From: Paragordius varius
Lineage: Eukaryota > Nematomorpha
Assembly: GCA_964247055.1 (NCBI GenBank)
Contig: OZ176055.1
Coordinates: 992,001-1,056,000 of the forward strand
DNA length: 64,000 nucleotides
Direction of reading: 5' to 3'
Part shown: positions 11,340-22,051 of the stretch, piece after piece
How positions within the stretch are numbered: the first letter of the stretch is position 1
Layout of the letters: each line of letters starts with the position of its first letter
Position numbers and translations under genes: made by a program
Notes under the pieces: generated by a model
Seen by the model: the letters and a program-made list of their open reading frames with translations, nothing else
Told to the model about the DNA's origin: nothing
Database searches by the model: none

Positions 11340-12281
11340 GACTTTTTAAAGTTGGATGCTGGAACGTACGTTCCTTAACAGAAACAAAACAAGTGATAAT
11401 TGAAAAAGAAATGGAAAGATTAAACTTAGATATACCGGGTCTAACGGCAAAAAAGGTGGCGCGAAAGTACAAAACGAAAATTATACATTGTTAAGATCGG
11501 GGAGAGATGACCAGAAATTAGAAGGCGTTGCAATATTAATAAAAAACAAATTAAATAAAAGTCTCATTAGTTATACACCATATACATTCAGAATCATGAG
11601 TATTAGGCTGAATGCCAAGCCACTTAAATTTACATACATAGTAGTCTATGCTCCTACGTCAAACGCTCCCAAAGAAGACATAGAGGACTTTTATGCAACG
11701 TTGCAAATAGTTTTGGATGAAACGAAGAAAGGAGATATGATTATCATAGGAGGGGATTGGAACAACAAAGTCGGGAGAGTTAGAGTAGATCAAATAGTTG
11801 GCCCATATGGATTGGGAGAACGAAACGAGGCCGGTGAAGCACTGATCAATTTTTTTCAAGAAAATGAGATGATGATAACCAACACATGGTTTCCACAACA
11901 CAATAGGAGGTTATACACATAGACCTCCCCATGTGGTAAATATAAGAACCAAATTTATTACATAATATGTCCTCAAAAATGGAATAGCTCTATAATCGAC
12001 CAAAACAAGCAAAAGCAGCGATTGCTCTAGCGATCATGAGCTTCTAGTAACCAAAATCGAACTTAAAATAATTAAAAATAAGGTTAAACAGATATACAGA
12101 TATGACACTCGGAACATTCCAAATAGTTTTGGAACAGAAACAAAAGATAGATTAGAAAGATTGGGCAGTGAATGTGGCTCAGAACAATTATGGGTAACGA
12201 TAAAAAATGTTGTTAATGAAGTGGCAAAAGAAAAAGTGCAGAGAGTAAAGAGGAAAAATAACAAATGGATATCAGAAAAGA
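11340..12281 (+). pseudogene. LINE apurinic endonuclease domain, broken
   Basis: The plus strand encodes VGCWNVRSLTETKQ near 11350, then FTYIVVYAPTSNAP and IIGGDWNNKVGR, which are the N-terminal, middle and catalytic GDWN blocks of an exonuclease-endonuclease-phosphatase domain. The frame is broken before 11488 and after about 11920. Further on, KVQRVKRKNNKWISEKS is the linker that normally precedes the RT. Just 5', AAGGCAATGGCAAACCACC (11273-11292) looks like element 5' leader. Confidence 0.85.
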
Positions 12282-13496
12282 GTTTAGGAGTTAATTTTTA
12301 GAAAACATATCAGGCCATATGAGTTCAATAAGGGCTTGAAATTACCCGTAAAAAGGCAAAAACTTTGCCCTGAAAGGTACGCCACCATATAATGACTTTT
12401 TGTTACTAAGGCAATTTTTCGATCCCACGAGAGCATATGGAATCAATCATGATTCCAGGTATTACCCAAATTAAGGCTCAAATTTTAATCTAGCGTTCTT
12501 TGTTTCGCCCGGTTAGGAGGCTACCCGCGTAAAACTGAGTCACCATATCGATACAGCATGCCTTTGGAGCCAAAGAAAATGAGACTATGGAGTTAAATAA
12601 GGGCTTAAAATATATAATACCCCTTAAATTCAAATATTTTAGAATAGGGGGTTATTTTAATGATTCGCTAAGTAAAGTTTTAGGTCCTAAAAAATTTGCC
12701 GTCATAGATAAATTTTTTCGTAATTCAAGAACTTAGGAACATATGGAATCCATAACAATTCAAGACATTCCCCATAGAAAGGCAAAAATTTTCTTCAACG
12801 CTTTTTTTATACCTGCCCTAAAATAAGGAGCTACCCGCCCAAAATTGCGCCACTACAGAAAACTTATGAAGCCATATGAGCTTATATAGAGTTTGAAATA
12901 TTACCCGTAACTAGGTAAAAAATAATGAGGGTTTTTTTTAATAGGCGTTAATTTGGGGCCTTTATACTAAAAAAATATGCCATCATATAACGATTATTTG
13001 GCTTTGAGGATTTTTTCGAATAACCCATGAAACGATAGTATCAAAAATGATTCCAAATATTCACTATAAAGGCAAAAAATTTAACTTTGCTCCTATATAG
13101 ATCTATGCGTATCGGGTCTACTGTTTAAAACTGAAACGCCATACAAAAATGGCATGGTTTTGGAGCTGATTTTAAAAAAACTTAAGAACTCATAGGAATT
13201 ATTTAAAGGCTTTAAATAATTCCCATAAAAAGAAAAAATTATAGTATTGTTTTTTCCGTTAGCCGTTAATTTGGGGCCTTCACACTAGTAAACAATATAA
13301 TAGTATGAATGCACAGTTTTGAAATTTGTACTTTTAAGATCATATCTATTAAATAATGTTTCGAAATAATCCACATATATGGATCATTTTATTGAATTCT
13401 TTTATCAAAAAGCCACCCCGTCCATGAAGTCCGAAGAACTTACTCGGGCTGCGTAGCAGCACGAGATTTACGCTAGTGATTATATAAATTAAAAAA

Positions 13497-13576
13497 AAGT
13501 ATGGTGCTTTTAGAAAAAAATATCTGTCTGTATATTTTTACGTTTTGTCTATAATAAAAATTGAATTATAACTGTA
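13497..13576. mobile_element. MITE family A, right end only
   Basis: It has AAAAAGTATGG, then TTTTTACGTTTTGTC and an ACTGTA end, as in the right arm of full copies. It begins 20 bp after the Helitron 3' end, so the Helitron may have landed inside this MITE. The matching left arm was not found. Confidence 0.6.
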
Positions 13577-14799
13577 AAAGCATTAATGATTCACATTAGG
13601 TTTTATGCGAGTTTTTAAATTAATTGGTTATTTGTTTTGTATTTTTTGCTCAATTTATTTAAAACAAAAAATAGATTTATGTTTCATCCTGTGAAAAAAA
13701 AGTGTTACAAAGATGGGTAGATCCAAAAGCACTAATATTTGAGCAAATAATGTTAGGTTAGGATATTTCGCGGACGTCAGGCATTTTTTATGAAATTCAA
13801 TTTTATTTGTTTCAAATAAAAATTTTAAGTCATTATTGGATTACAAATCAATTAATTCCATTTGTAATAAAATAGGAGCGTTGATAGCTTCAGCGTGAAA
13901 CAAAGAGCAAAATATACTCTAATAATAAGGGTATATCTAAATGGGACTGTGGTTTTTCATAAATATTACGCTTTCAATAAATGATTATTAATAAAGTTGA
14001 TTTGTGGCAAATATTCTAAATTTCAGATTGTAAAGGAAATATATGATTAAATGAATGTGATGAAAAATAATAAAAATATTATAAAAAATTTTTTATGCAA
14101 ATCAATTCAAAATTTTTACTTTTTGAAAAAAAATCTTAACATTGTACATTGCCACTCAAACATTTAACTTTTTGCAAATTTTTTTTTCAATTTCTCAAAA
14201 TTTTTAAAAGAGCTACAAGTGCGGTACCATCTGTTGGACACTCCTGACCTAAAGCATTGCAAAATTTAATAATTTTGATATGTCATCTCTATCTGAATTC
14301 GGAAAGGGGTTACGCTGCGAAGAAAAATAAGCCGAACTGTGTTATAAGAATCAGCTCTGTTGTTAAAATATTATCTATATATTTACGAACAAAACGTAAA
14401 AAAATCTCTATTTCTTTTTGTGTAATGCAAAAAACAATGAGTTGTATATCAAAAACCTAATTTAAAAAAGTACAGCAATCTTTTTTAAAATATTATTTTT
14501 ACGTTTTATTCGTATGATTTGAATTTTTACTGTAATTTTTCTGATATTATCCAAAATCAAGTCGCATTTTTGTCGCATATTAGGTCAAATAAACCTATTT
14601 CAACGGAGAAAAAGGCAACGATATAGATACTAAATTCGAATCTAAAATTAAGATTAAAGGGCTTACAGGAATCAATAATTCTCACTTTGGCGTCAAAATA
14701 TTATCAAATTAAATTGTTATTATGCGGTCAAAGATTTTAATTCTTATTTTTACTATCAAATAGTTATTATATATTCAAATTCAGAGAATGAGGCATTAC
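13577..14799. other. Intergenic DNA with hAT and MITE remnants
   Basis: There is no gene. At 14230-14251, GCGGTACCATCTGTTGGACACTCCTG resembles the right end of the hAT-type element at 41693-41891. At about 14375-14534 is a shortened family A MITE ending in TTTTTACTGTA, with CAAAACGTAAAAA at its left. Confidence 0.45.
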
Positions 14800-15943
14800 A
14801 CAGTGTGCCCAAAAAATATCATCATGAAATATATTTATATTCCGATAGAAAAATATGTCAAGAATATCATGGTGCTTTTGGTTTTGTTTACACTTTCAGA
14901 GTAATTGGTCCATATCAGAAAATGACAATATTTGAGCACATTTTTAATAATTTTTTTAATGAAAGATAAATGCCGCCAAAAAAAAATCACTAATCTAAAC
15001 TACTTATAAAAAGCAAAGCAATATTTTTCTACAACATTTTAGTTTTTAAATGTATTATTCCACTTCTAAAATGGACTCTAGTTCTTTTAAAAGAAATGAG
15101 ATTGCGCGATCAGATTTTTAAATATATGCTAGAATTGACATCAGAAAATTATATAAAAAATGCTTACTTTTTACAAAAATTTAATTAGCGCAAAATTTTG
15201 TTAAAGCATAGTTCATGCTATTTTTTAGGCATTATAAAAACTATATAAAAGCGCTGTTAGATATTATAAAAACACTTTATTATGTAATATGAACACTTTT
15301 ATTACCTCAGAATTTTGATTAAAATATTTCGTTTGTTTAAATTAATGTCAAATATAAATTGTTTTTTTATATAAAAATTCACCAAAATTTGAAATTAAAC
15401 GAACCTTTAAATTAAAATTCTAGAAATGTTCAGCATCACATTATATAGAAAAAGTGTTTTTATATCTTAAAGTGTTTTTCGTCCATCTTGCCTAAAAATA
15501 ATAGGAGGTACGCTTCAACAAAAATATTCTAAAAATTGAAATTTTCTAAAAGTAATTTTTTAAAAATATTTTTTTATGTCAAATTTTAGCATATATTTAA
15601 AAATATTCCGGCATTTGCGTTTATCCTGAAAGAACAAACCCGTTATGAAAAAATTTGGGACTAGAGCCCACATCTAAAAACTAAAACATTATATATTGTT
15701 TTGCCTTTTATAAGTAGTTTATGTTATAATTTAGTGATTTTTTTAGAATGGAAAATTTAGCTTCATTAAAAAAATTAATAAAAAGTATGCCATTTTTCTG
15801 ATATGGAGCACTTGGCAGAGTGTAAATAATTTATTTTAGCAGCCTTAAAGGCCACCCACCATGATAACCCTGATATATTTTTTTATCAGAATATATTTAT
15901 TTAATCAAGATATTTTTTTATGCCCCGCGATTTTGTACACTAT
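14800..15943. mobile_element. Foldback element family E, about 1.14 kb, near-complete palindrome
   Basis: The two halves are inverted copies of each other. Left blocks ACAGTGTGCC, AAAAAATATC, ATCATGGTGC, CATATCAGAAAA, AAACTACTTATAAAA and ATTTTTAAATATATGCTA recur as reverse complements in the same order at the right, and the match runs to the centre near 15370 (ATTATAAAAACACTTT against AAAGTGTTTTTATAT). Arms are about 570 bp and diverged. There is no coding capacity. Related copies lie at 48579-49488 and 59097-59460. Confidence 0.75.
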
Positions 15944-16559
15944 GTTATATATATATATATATATATTAAATAATGTAATTTATTTAAATAATAAGATAGA
16001 ATGTGTGATAAAATAAAATTTTGGATAAAATTTTTTGAATAAAAAAGGAAAAATTAAAACATTTCTTTTATTTTTTTACGCATTCCAGCTTATTTTTTAA
16101 ATAAATTACGTATATATTTAAAGTTTACCCAAAATATTGCGTTCAAAATGATTCAAAGCTTATATAAAAATATGTTTTTTATAATTTGCAAAGTGGAAGC
16201 GTATGTTTTTACAAAACATCCAATCATTGGTGCGTTTTTCTCCATTGTATTTAATTTTATTCAACCTAATGTACGACCAAATGCGATTTTTGGTTTAGAC
16301 TAATAATAGAAAAAAAAATAATAACTATTTTCTAGTCTGTTGACCGCATTTTATTTCGGTATATTCGTAAACCTAAATTAGCTACCGAATGATATATGAA
16401 ACATAAACGCAGCTTTTTTGATGCGCACGGTATACCAGTAATAATGTTTGAAAGCAAATTTTATATAATTTTAATATTTTAATCTAAAGTCCAAATATTA
16501 TGCCCATATCAAACCCGTAAATAGTATAGAACCGGTTATTGAACGTAAAATTTTAATAT

Positions 16560-16742
16560 AGGCGCCCACGGCCGCACGCGGCGTGTTTTTTATGGCCCTG
16601 AAATTTTTATTTTATTTTTGATGTATAGAGTTTAAATATCTCCATATGCATTTAACAGCTATGCAACATTTGTCGGTATTATATGGGGAGCTCTTGAGAC
16701 AAGAAAAATGTTTAATTCGGCCCCTCAAATTTTTTAGTAAGA
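16560..16742. repeat. Dispersed repeat family F, copy 2
   Basis: It shares GGCCCTGAAATTTTTA, AAATATCTCCATATGCA, TATCG-like TGTCGGTATTATATGG, CTTGAGACAAG and GGCCCCTCAAATTTTT with copies at 5660-5885 and 31710-31905. Confidence 0.6.
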
Positions 16743-16807
16743 ACCACTGGAAAAAGCTTTATATTTTAGAAATATTTTTAAGTTTCTTTGGTGTTACTAA
16801 CGATTAC

Positions 16808-16814
<7 letters not shown>

Positions 16815-16856
<42 letters not shown>
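16815..16856. repeat. (AT)n microsatellite
   Basis: Uninterrupted AT dinucleotide run, probably length-variable. Confidence 0.9.
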
Positions 16857-16859
<3 letters not shown>

Positions 16860-17738
16860 GTTTTTAAAATATCTAAGTAAAACTGTTTGGGATCAATTCT
16901 ACAAAATTAAATTTTTGAAGTGAAGATCTTTAGCACCATCAAATATTGTAAAAAAATGTGGCGACTGCTTGAAAAAAGTTGTTTTTGACTGAAAAATGGT
17001 AAAAAAAATTGTTTAAAAAATGGAAAATTACGACCAACTATGTAAGCTTTTAAAAAAGGAGATGCGATTTAATTCCTTTTTTTGCGTTTATTTTAAGGAT
17101 ATCATTCTCATTTTAACAGTTCTTTACGATGAATTTTCCAAGTATAAGTATTAAGGGTATATTTTTGTACTTAAACTACATAAAATATATATCCGATCTA
17201 CGATCGCCGTGGCAAAACTCCTAAAAAAGGCAACTAAATGCTTTTTTAATAAATAATCAAAAATATTGTAAATCACATAGGTATAAATTTATTTAGATCT
17301 AAAAATGGAGCTTGTTGTTGAATATAGTATAGAGATAGTAGAATGTGTGTGATTGGGAAGGGTCGTTTATTTTGACTATTTTCTTCCTATGCCAAAATCA
17401 TAACCTTCAAAATTATTAAAAAATTATTTTATATATATATAGTTTGTTTTTTATGGCGACATAAATAGCCATTTTATTTGTGGTGCAAAAATATAAAAAT
17501 TATAAAAAATATTTTGCTATTAGTGCAATTACATATTATCGAAACTATCTACAATCAAATTAAAGTAGTAAATTACATAACTTGAATATCATACTTCAAA
17601 AATGTTGTTAAGATTTTAAAACAGGAATTAACCCCTATTTTAAGTAACGATCTTAGTTTAAATAATATCTTAAAAAAACTGGCGGTACCAAAGTTTAGCT
17701 ATACAAACCTTGAAATTTATCGACCAAGTATGCAGAAA

Positions 17739-17948
17739 TTATTTTACCGTCAAATAAAAATGATAGTAAATTAAATAATTACGCCTCGTAAAAGGAGTTG
17801 TTGTTGTTCGGGTACATCCACAATTCCCTTGATTTGCATTATTTGCAGGGGTTGGGTTTGCCATAGTAACAGCGAATATGCTAGCTAATACCATTACTGA
17901 AAGATATATGACGGTGAAAGATGGGAAGTGCATTTGATTTGATAACAA
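17739..17948 (-). CDS. Candidate small secreted peptide
   Basis: One short minus-strand ORF. Translation from ATG 17933 gives MHFPSFTVIYLSVMVLASIF, which is a good signal peptide, followed by a probable cleavage site near AVTMA|NPTP and a short mature part with a NCGC pair, a run of Thr and RR. An in-frame upstream ATG sits at 17948. The promoter looks real: TATATAA at about 17983-17990 (minus strand) lies about 28 bp before an initiator-like TCACATC, which is about 25 bp before the ATG. After TTTTPFTRR there is a possible donor (C|GTAATT), so the last residues may be intron and another exon could follow; I found no clear one. I recognise no family. It could be a hormone-like, antimicrobial or reproductive peptide, but the sequence does not decide. 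Confidence 0.5.
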   Translation of the reverse strand: MLSNQMHFPSFTVIYLSVMVLASIFAVTMANPTPANNANQGNCGCTRTTTTPFTRRNYLIYYHFYLTVK

Positions 17949-17982
17949 TGTAGATGTGAAAATCGAAGAAATTTATTAAAAC

Positions 17983-17990
17983 TTATATAT
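17983..17990 (-). promoter_or_regulatory. TATA box of the small secreted peptide gene
   Basis: TATATAAG on the minus strand lies about 50 bp upstream of ATG 17933. An initiator-like TCACATC lies between them at the usual spacing. Confidence 0.5.
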
Positions 17991-17994
17991 TGAT

Positions 17995-19080
17995 TTATCT
18001 AATTTTTAGCCATATTTATACCTTTCATATGTACTATGTGAGAGGTGATTGATTTATCTTACCAAATATAAATTTTTGATGGACATGTCTAAAAATAGTT
18101 ATTTATACAGTAAAGAAACTTACCCTGGACGGTTATTACCCAATGTTTTATTGATGGGCCATTTTGCTTTGGATAAATTTGGCTTAGTTTAGTTATCAAT
18201 TAATAGTCTAGACATGATATTTATTTTTGCGATTTATATTTAGTAACATTAAAGTTGGTAAAAAACCTAAAAATATATATACAAATATACATCCTTAACC
18301 ATTATATTTGTAACTAATATTAATAAACAATATCTAAATCAAATTTTTGCAATCAAGGCAGTTAATTTTTAAACTCAAAGATAATAATAGAATTATCGTA
18401 TTACCATTATATCATAAGTCGTATAATGTATTAAAAATAAATTCATTTAAAATAAGTCCAACAAATAAAATTTATATTCCAATAAATGCCAAATTAAAAA
18501 GATGTGCATTGTTGTAAATTCTGAAAAAAACGCTTAAATTCCAATAATTGTTGTAATGATATAATATAATATCTTATAAGCTAATTTTTTTTGATTTTTT
18601 CATCATGTCACTTTCAATTTTTATATAAGAAATATGTCTAAGGTTTTTTACTAAATTAGCTTTTGCTAAATGTAAATATTAATAAAAGTAGTTTTTGCTT
18701 AGTATTGGGGTGTCGAACACAAATGGCATTATTGACCGATTTTCGACCCAGAATATCAGAGGGAGACCGTGTCGTATTATAAAAATAAAAATGATTATTT
18801 TTAATACTTTAAGAATTCTTTACTCCAGAGCGGAAATTCCCATGAAATGTGTTCAAGGTAATGGGCCAAATAGTATGCATTTTTATGTGAATCAATTTTT
18901 TTATAGACATAAATGTGTAAAACGTCCCCAACCCCAACCTTTTAGGCGCAATTTTTTTCTTTGAATTTTTTAAAATCGCTAATACAACAAGGTAAATAAT
19001 AATATTATGGTAAAAAAATGTTATGAAACAAATTGTGAAAGCTTTCAAAAACATTTTAGCGCAACAAATTTTTCATATAA
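17995..19080. other. AT-rich intergenic DNA
   Basis: Short ORFs are present but none shows a signal peptide, a domain or splice-linked partners. Confidence 0.4.
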
Positions 19081-19083
19081 CAA

Positions 19084-19660
19084 TAATTACACTATATGAT
19101 ATTGCTCTTTCGAGCTGTCATATTCTTAACCATTTCGCTATAGAATTCTGTCTATGGCGTCCTAACCTTTTACGTTTAGTTTTGCCATGTTCCCCTTAAC
19201 TGCATCAATCCATCGCGTTTTAGGGCGCCTTCGTCCCCTCTTATCTTTCACAATATAATCATCAATCTTTTTACCAATTTAAGTATTATCTCTTCTTTCT
19301 ACATGTTCGAACCATCTTAAACGATTTACCATCATCTTGCGTTATCGTTTAATTTCCGTACTTCCTCTAATGTATATTTTACTCACCTTGTATTTCCTCG
19401 TTACACCGCACACAATCTAAGCATTCTCATTTCACAACCTCTCAGTGCCTCTCTTCTGACATTTAATCCCCATGTGATAGTCTGTTAGCTGTACAGCACT
19501 GTAAATCTTAACCTTGACTGTTAAAATATTATTATCGCGCAAAGATCTTTTTATAATTTGCCCAACTATTAAGAACTCTTAAATTTATATCATGCGTTAA
19601 GGACTGCTGAATCGCTCCTAAATATTTGCATTCCTCCTGACCTTTTAATATCGACCCTTT
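19084..19660 (-). pseudogene. LINE 3' fragment, decayed
   Basis: The minus strand reads KRGRRRPKTRWIDAVKGNMA, followed by AKLNVKG, which is the conserved C-terminal block after the reverse transcriptase of RTE-like LINEs. Upstream come broken traces of the RLRWFEHVxRR and CEMRMLRLC-type blocks. Many frame breaks indicate age. It differs from the LINE at 9137-12281 in sequence, so it is a different family or a much older copy. Confidence 0.65.
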
Positions 19661-20102
19661 TCTTAATTCCAATTCTCGTTTTTTTCCCACCGAAAGCTGT
19701 TAAATCGAGTATAAGATTCCCAATTTTCCGCCTTATTTTTAATGAAAAAACAGGACAATAATGTTTTATAATTTAATATTAACCATAACAAAAGATGGTT
19801 TAAAACTAACCCAACATGCATTTTTCCACAAATGAAAAGTTTTAATAAACAAAATGGTATTGTATGTAGGACACCGGTCTTAAACACTGTTTGCGTGGAG
19901 TACCAGATTCGAAACCCTAAAGCTGGGAATTTTCTAGGTAGGGGAGTGTTAAAGCTCTCACAAATCCTGATATTAATTAAGTCCTACCCTTTTAAAAGGA
20001 AAAAAATGTCTCTAATTCTGTTTTTTTATATTATTTTTATATTCATTAAATTTAAAATGTGTGGTATTCAAGTGTTATAAAAACTAAATAAAACTTTATT
20101 AT

Positions 20103-20330
20103 ACATAAAAATTGAAATGACGAAACGTAAAAATATAAAGACAAATATTTTTAACTAAAAAACAACCATACTTTTTTCCTATAAAATAATTTAATTACAA
20201 TCGTATACTACATAATTTCTTGCTTAAATCTTTATTTCCTATTTATAAGATTCGATAAGTTGGATTCTTTTAAAAAGAATTGTTTTTATATTTTTACGTT
20301 ATGTCCGTCTAATTTCAATTTTTCACTGTA
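20103..20330. mobile_element. MITE family A copy
   Basis: It has a left arm AAAAATTGAAAT..CGAAACGTAAAAATATAAAG and a right arm ending TTTTTCACTGTA. It is slightly shortened at the left terminus. Confidence 0.7.
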
Positions 20331-20443
20331 TTTTTATGATGATGCTGAGCATTTTCATCACCTCAAATTTTTAATTTTAAAATATTGCCTTTGATTAATT
20401 TAGAAATATATAAAGCACAAATGTCCATTTGTATGATTTGGGG

Positions 20444-22043
20444 CAGGAGTTCTTAAACCTTTTTAGTTCCCGATCCCATTTATGATGCGAGTTCCTTAAC
20501 AACCCCAACAAATCTAAAAAAACAGTTCTTCTAGATAACACTTAGAAATTTTGTTGATAATATTTATCAAGATTATTTCGGTTTTGAGAGATTGACAAAA
20601 ATAAAATTTTTTTATAATTTTCTATAACATTTTCTGATTCATAGTAAATTTATACAAGTTACAAGCTGGCCCTGTTACGCTTTAATTGTGGCGTAGTTTT
20701 ACCGAACTATTCTTAATAATTTACATTAAATAGAGTTAATGGAGATAAAAAATAATAATAAATATATTTAATAAAAAGAATATCGTATTATTCTTTTACG
20801 GGTTTTTACATAGGCTGAAATATTGTTTACTCGAAATCGACCATATAAATGTCCCTTATTAAAGTTAATATTCAACTATCATTAATTTATTTGATGATTT
20901 TTGTTTTACGAAATCATGGTTAGAAGTTCTAATTTGTATATGTTTATATATCTGGGATCAAGGGATATAAAAAGTAAATCATTTGTGGTCCCTTTTTAAA
21001 GGGATTGAGATTATACAAATTTTAAATGTGTTTAACTGAACTCGTATGGCTTCTTAAGTTTTTTGAAAATTATCCAAAACTAGGGCTATGTATGGCGTCA
21101 CAATTTAAAACTGATAGACCTCTACCCATAGACCTGCATGTAAAAAGCACAGAGTTAAATTCTTTGTTTTTATGCTCAAATATTTGGAATCATCTTTGAT
21201 ATCATCGTCTCATGGGGTATTCGAAAAAATACTTTAACACTAAATAATCGTTATATGAAGGCGTTTTAGGGCATAAATTAACGGCTAATAAATTACGGGT
21301 AATATTTCAAGCTTTTCTTCGTAAATATTCTGTAATTTAGCTCCAAAAGCAATTTCTATATAGTGGCGGAGTTTCGGCTTCTGTTATCCAGCAACCAATA
21401 TAAAAACTCAAAACTAAGAAATTTTGATTTTTAACAGAGAATAACTCGAATCCTCAGTGAATTTTGACGGTCTCATACCCTGGGCAAAATATTACTTAGT
21501 TTTTTTGAAAAAAATGGGATTTTACGGGTGAAACGGGTAAAAAGGAGCCTAAATTAAAAAAGTAAGCCAGCTAGGTTCAGCGCAATCGAAAAAAATAAAT
21601 ATAATGATATTTGAAATCGAATGGTCCAACAAGTTTTCCGGAAAATTGTCTCAAAGACACGATTTTTCTGTTCTGTTTTCAAAAAAACTCGTTTTTTACA
21701 CAAGGTGGGCCCGAACAGTGAGCCTCATTCAAAAAAGGGCGAATTGTCGGAGCAATGATTAATAATTATATTTTTTTGACATTTGGATTTGAATGGTTCT
21801 AACGGTTTTCCAACAGATCACAAAGCCAGCATTCATTTTTATAAATATACAGATTATGATCGGAATAGAAATGCCAGAAGATTTTATGATTTTATCTACA
21901 ATGAGTGTTATTTTTCTTTTTATAACAATAATTTTACAAGTTAAAAAACATTTTTTGTTAAATTGTATTTTTATCACTCGCGACCCCATAATTTTGCTAC
22001 GCGACCCCAAATAGGGTCGCGACCCATAGTTTAAGAAGCCCTG
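20444..22043. mobile_element. hAT-type DNA transposon, non-autonomous, 1.6 kb, with 8-bp target duplications
   Basis: The left end is CAGGAGTTCTTAAACC and the right end, reverse-complemented, is CAGGGCTTCTTAAACT followed by GGGTCGCGACCC. The flanking 8-mers are ATTTGGGG (20436-20443) and ATTTAGGG (22044-22051), matching in 7 of 8. No transposase ORF remains. The middle (about 21030-21860) is a reversed piece of the Helitron-like family found at 62570-63720. Confidence 0.8.
21030..21860 (-). repeat. Helitron-like family piece, reversed, inside the hAT element
   Basis: Reverse-complemented, it aligns in order with 62570-63720: CTTTGTGATCTG, CATTCAAATCCAAAT, TGTCTTTGAGACAATTTTCC, CGATTTCAAATAT, ATGATTCCAAATATT and TTCGAAAAAA. 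The Helitron 3' hairpin is absent from this piece. Confidence 0.65.
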
Positions 22044-22051
22044 ATTTAGGG

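Larger units (their letters stand above)
9137..12281 (-). mobile_element. LINE retrotransposon (RTE-like), 5'-inverted insertion
   Basis: Two oppositely oriented parts form one insertion. The reverse transcriptase part lies on the minus strand (10925-9236) and the endonuclease part on the plus strand (about 11340-12281). The ends meet an 11-bp target duplication. Order and orientation match twin-priming inversion: the inverted 5' part ends near KWISEKS, and the 3' part resumes at LYNKEYQRQTRKDY, only about 15 residues downstream by comparison with related elements. Between them, 10930-11230 is AT-rich and of unclear origin. Confidence 0.85.
8500..13476 (+). mobile_element. Helitron-like element, copy 1 (3' end at 13476), interrupted by a LINE
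   Basis: The 3' end shows the Helitron signature: a hairpin with arms CTCGGGCTGC / GCAGCACGAG (13443-13465, one mismatch), 7 nt, then CTAG followed by T. The body carries internal degenerate repeats around phrases such as GCGCCACCATAT, GGAGCATATGGAATC-like blocks, TACCCGTAAAAAGGCAAAAA and TTAATTTGGGGCCTT. The same phrases and the same end occur at 62570-63998. Sequence from about 8500 to 9136 continues at 12282 once the LINE is removed. The 5' boundary is uncertain. No Rep/helicase ORF is present, so the copy is non-autonomous. Confidence 0.75.
15944..17738. other. Intergenic DNA with repeats, no gene seen
   Basis: It holds repeat family F copy 2 (16560-16742) and an (AT)n microsatellite (about 16815-16856). 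The rest is AT-rich without a supported exon. Confidence 0.45.

Noticed and set aside
11659-11901. 80-codon minus-strand ORF
   Set aside because: Shadow of the LINE endonuclease region on the plus strand.
13443-13476. tRNA-like or rRNA-like GC-rich patch
   Set aside because: It is the Helitron terminal hairpin followed by CTAG; it cannot form a cloverleaf and recurs at 63965 with the same ending.
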